Shown here: positions 63,621-64,000 of the stretch, piece after piece
Layout of the letters: each line of letters opens with the position of its first letter
Position numbering within the stretch: the first letter of the stretch is position 1
Assembly: GCA_021325095.1 (NCBI GenBank)
Contig: JAJPHV010000112.1
Location: 186,001-250,000, forward strand
DNA: 64,000 nucleotides
Direction: 5' to 3'
From: Chloroflexota bacterium
Lineage (GTDB): Bacteria; Chloroflexota; Anaerolineae; Aggregatilineales; UBA2796
Notes under the pieces: generated by a model
Told to the model about the DNA's origin: nothing
The model's database searches: none
What the model saw: only the letters and a program-made list of their open reading frames with translations
Program-made: the position numbers and the translations under genes

Positions 63621-64000
63621 CGGCAACAGCACGCTCACTCACCTCCACTACGACGGCCACGCCCTCACGCCGTGCCAACCGGATCGGCGTGTTTGGCCTC
63701 GCGCTGGTCATGGTGGCGCTGATCGTTCTGCTGCAAAATTCGGGCAGCAGTGTCTGGCAGGGCATTTTCACCAACCTGGGTATGTTCATCATCCTGGTTG
63801 CCAGCCTGAACCTCGCCAGCGGCTTCACCGGCGTATTTTCGCTCGGACACATCGGTTTTATGGCCCTGGGGGCCTACCTCGCCGCCATTCTGACACTGCC
63901 GCTCGAAACCAAGGCCGCCTATCTGAACAGGCTGCCTGCCTGGTTGGCCGTCGTTCATCTGGACATGATGGTCGGGCCGTTCCCGCTCGGTTTTCTGCTG
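63617..64000 (+). CDS. livM: Branched-chain amino acid ABC transporter permease LivM, partial
   Basis: The start ATG overlaps the LivH stop (ATGA). 128 codons are present before the window ends. A basic N-terminus is followed by hydrophobic helices (about 25-43 and 50-75), with the LivM-type motif LNLASGFTGVFSLGHIGFMA (about 63-82). The C-terminus lies beyond the window. Confidence 0.9.
   Translation, partial: MTATARSLTSTTTATPSRRANRIGVFGLALVMVALIVLLQNSGSSVWQGIFTNLGMFIILVASLNLASGFTGVFSLGHIGFMALGAYLAAILTLPLETKAAYLNRLPAWLAVVHLDMMVGPFPLGFLL

Overview
The window looks like a chromosome segment from a Chloroflexota-type bacterium. This is an inference from gene content: secreted proteins with long Thr-Pro linkers, short intergenic C/G-rich hairpin repeats scattered between genes, F420-type oxidoreductase and LivGFHM genes, and bacterial-type GlmU, RecO, L9 and SRP RNA. 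No 16S gene is present to confirm it.

The window splits into two parts. Bases 1 to about 21.1 kb are accessory DNA, visibly less GC-rich than the rest. They hold (a) a response regulator with two Thr/Pro-linker surface proteins (1-2.9 kb). Next comes (b) a broken defence locus: a SNF2-type helicase with a DUF3883-like tail, stopped by an in-frame amber codon, and a chimera joining the N-terminus of a DUF1156 methylase to the C-terminal part of a DUF499 ATPase (3.4-9.3 kb). Then (c) an HNH nuclease with a small partner, and (d) an intact co-directional cassette: Xre repressor, Cas4/RecB-like iron-sulfur nuclease, long prokaryotic Argonaute with a complete candidate catalytic tetrad, an unknown 149-residue protein and an HExxH zinc metallopeptidase-like protein (10.5-15.8 kb). 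Last is (e) a plasmid-type replication/partition module: TOPRIM primase-ATPase, ParB, ParA and a 26-bp parS-like palindrome (15.9-20.8 kb). This block ends at a 36-bp perfect palindrome and the 3' end of a tRNA gene, as expected for an integrated element, although no integrase is in view.

At 21.1-21.6 kb lie three minus-strand tRNA genes. Pro(TGG) and Gly(TCC) are ordinary. The third, with anticodon CAT, is split by a group I intron of about 237 nt.

From 21.7 kb onward the content is mostly housekeeping and metabolic: a sarcosine/N-methyltryptophan-type oxidase, a secreted-type SGNH protein, recO-cdd-CorC-like, glmU, galM, arsM with a strong operator-containing promoter, icd, dhaKL, two GH38-type alpha-mannosidase relatives, a TIR/deoxyribosyltransferase-like protein, an amidohydrolase, a TetR operon, a Thr/Pro-rich lipoprotein, and an ABC-F protein behind a textbook transcription-attenuation leader with a 28-codon leader peptide. 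These are followed by PspC/LiaF-like membrane proteins, a phosphoglucose/phosphomannose isomerase, a class V aminotransferase, and a run of rplI, RodZ-like, SRP RNA, G5/3D-domain protein and rsmA. The window closes with a branched-chain amino acid ABC transporter operon interrupted by an LLM-class oxidoreductase, cut by the window end inside livM.

The strongest candidate for an undescribed system is the Xre / Cas4-like nuclease / Argonaute / 149-aa / HExxH-protease cassette. The most striking RNA-level features are the group I intron in the tRNA and the attenuator in front of the ABC-F gene.
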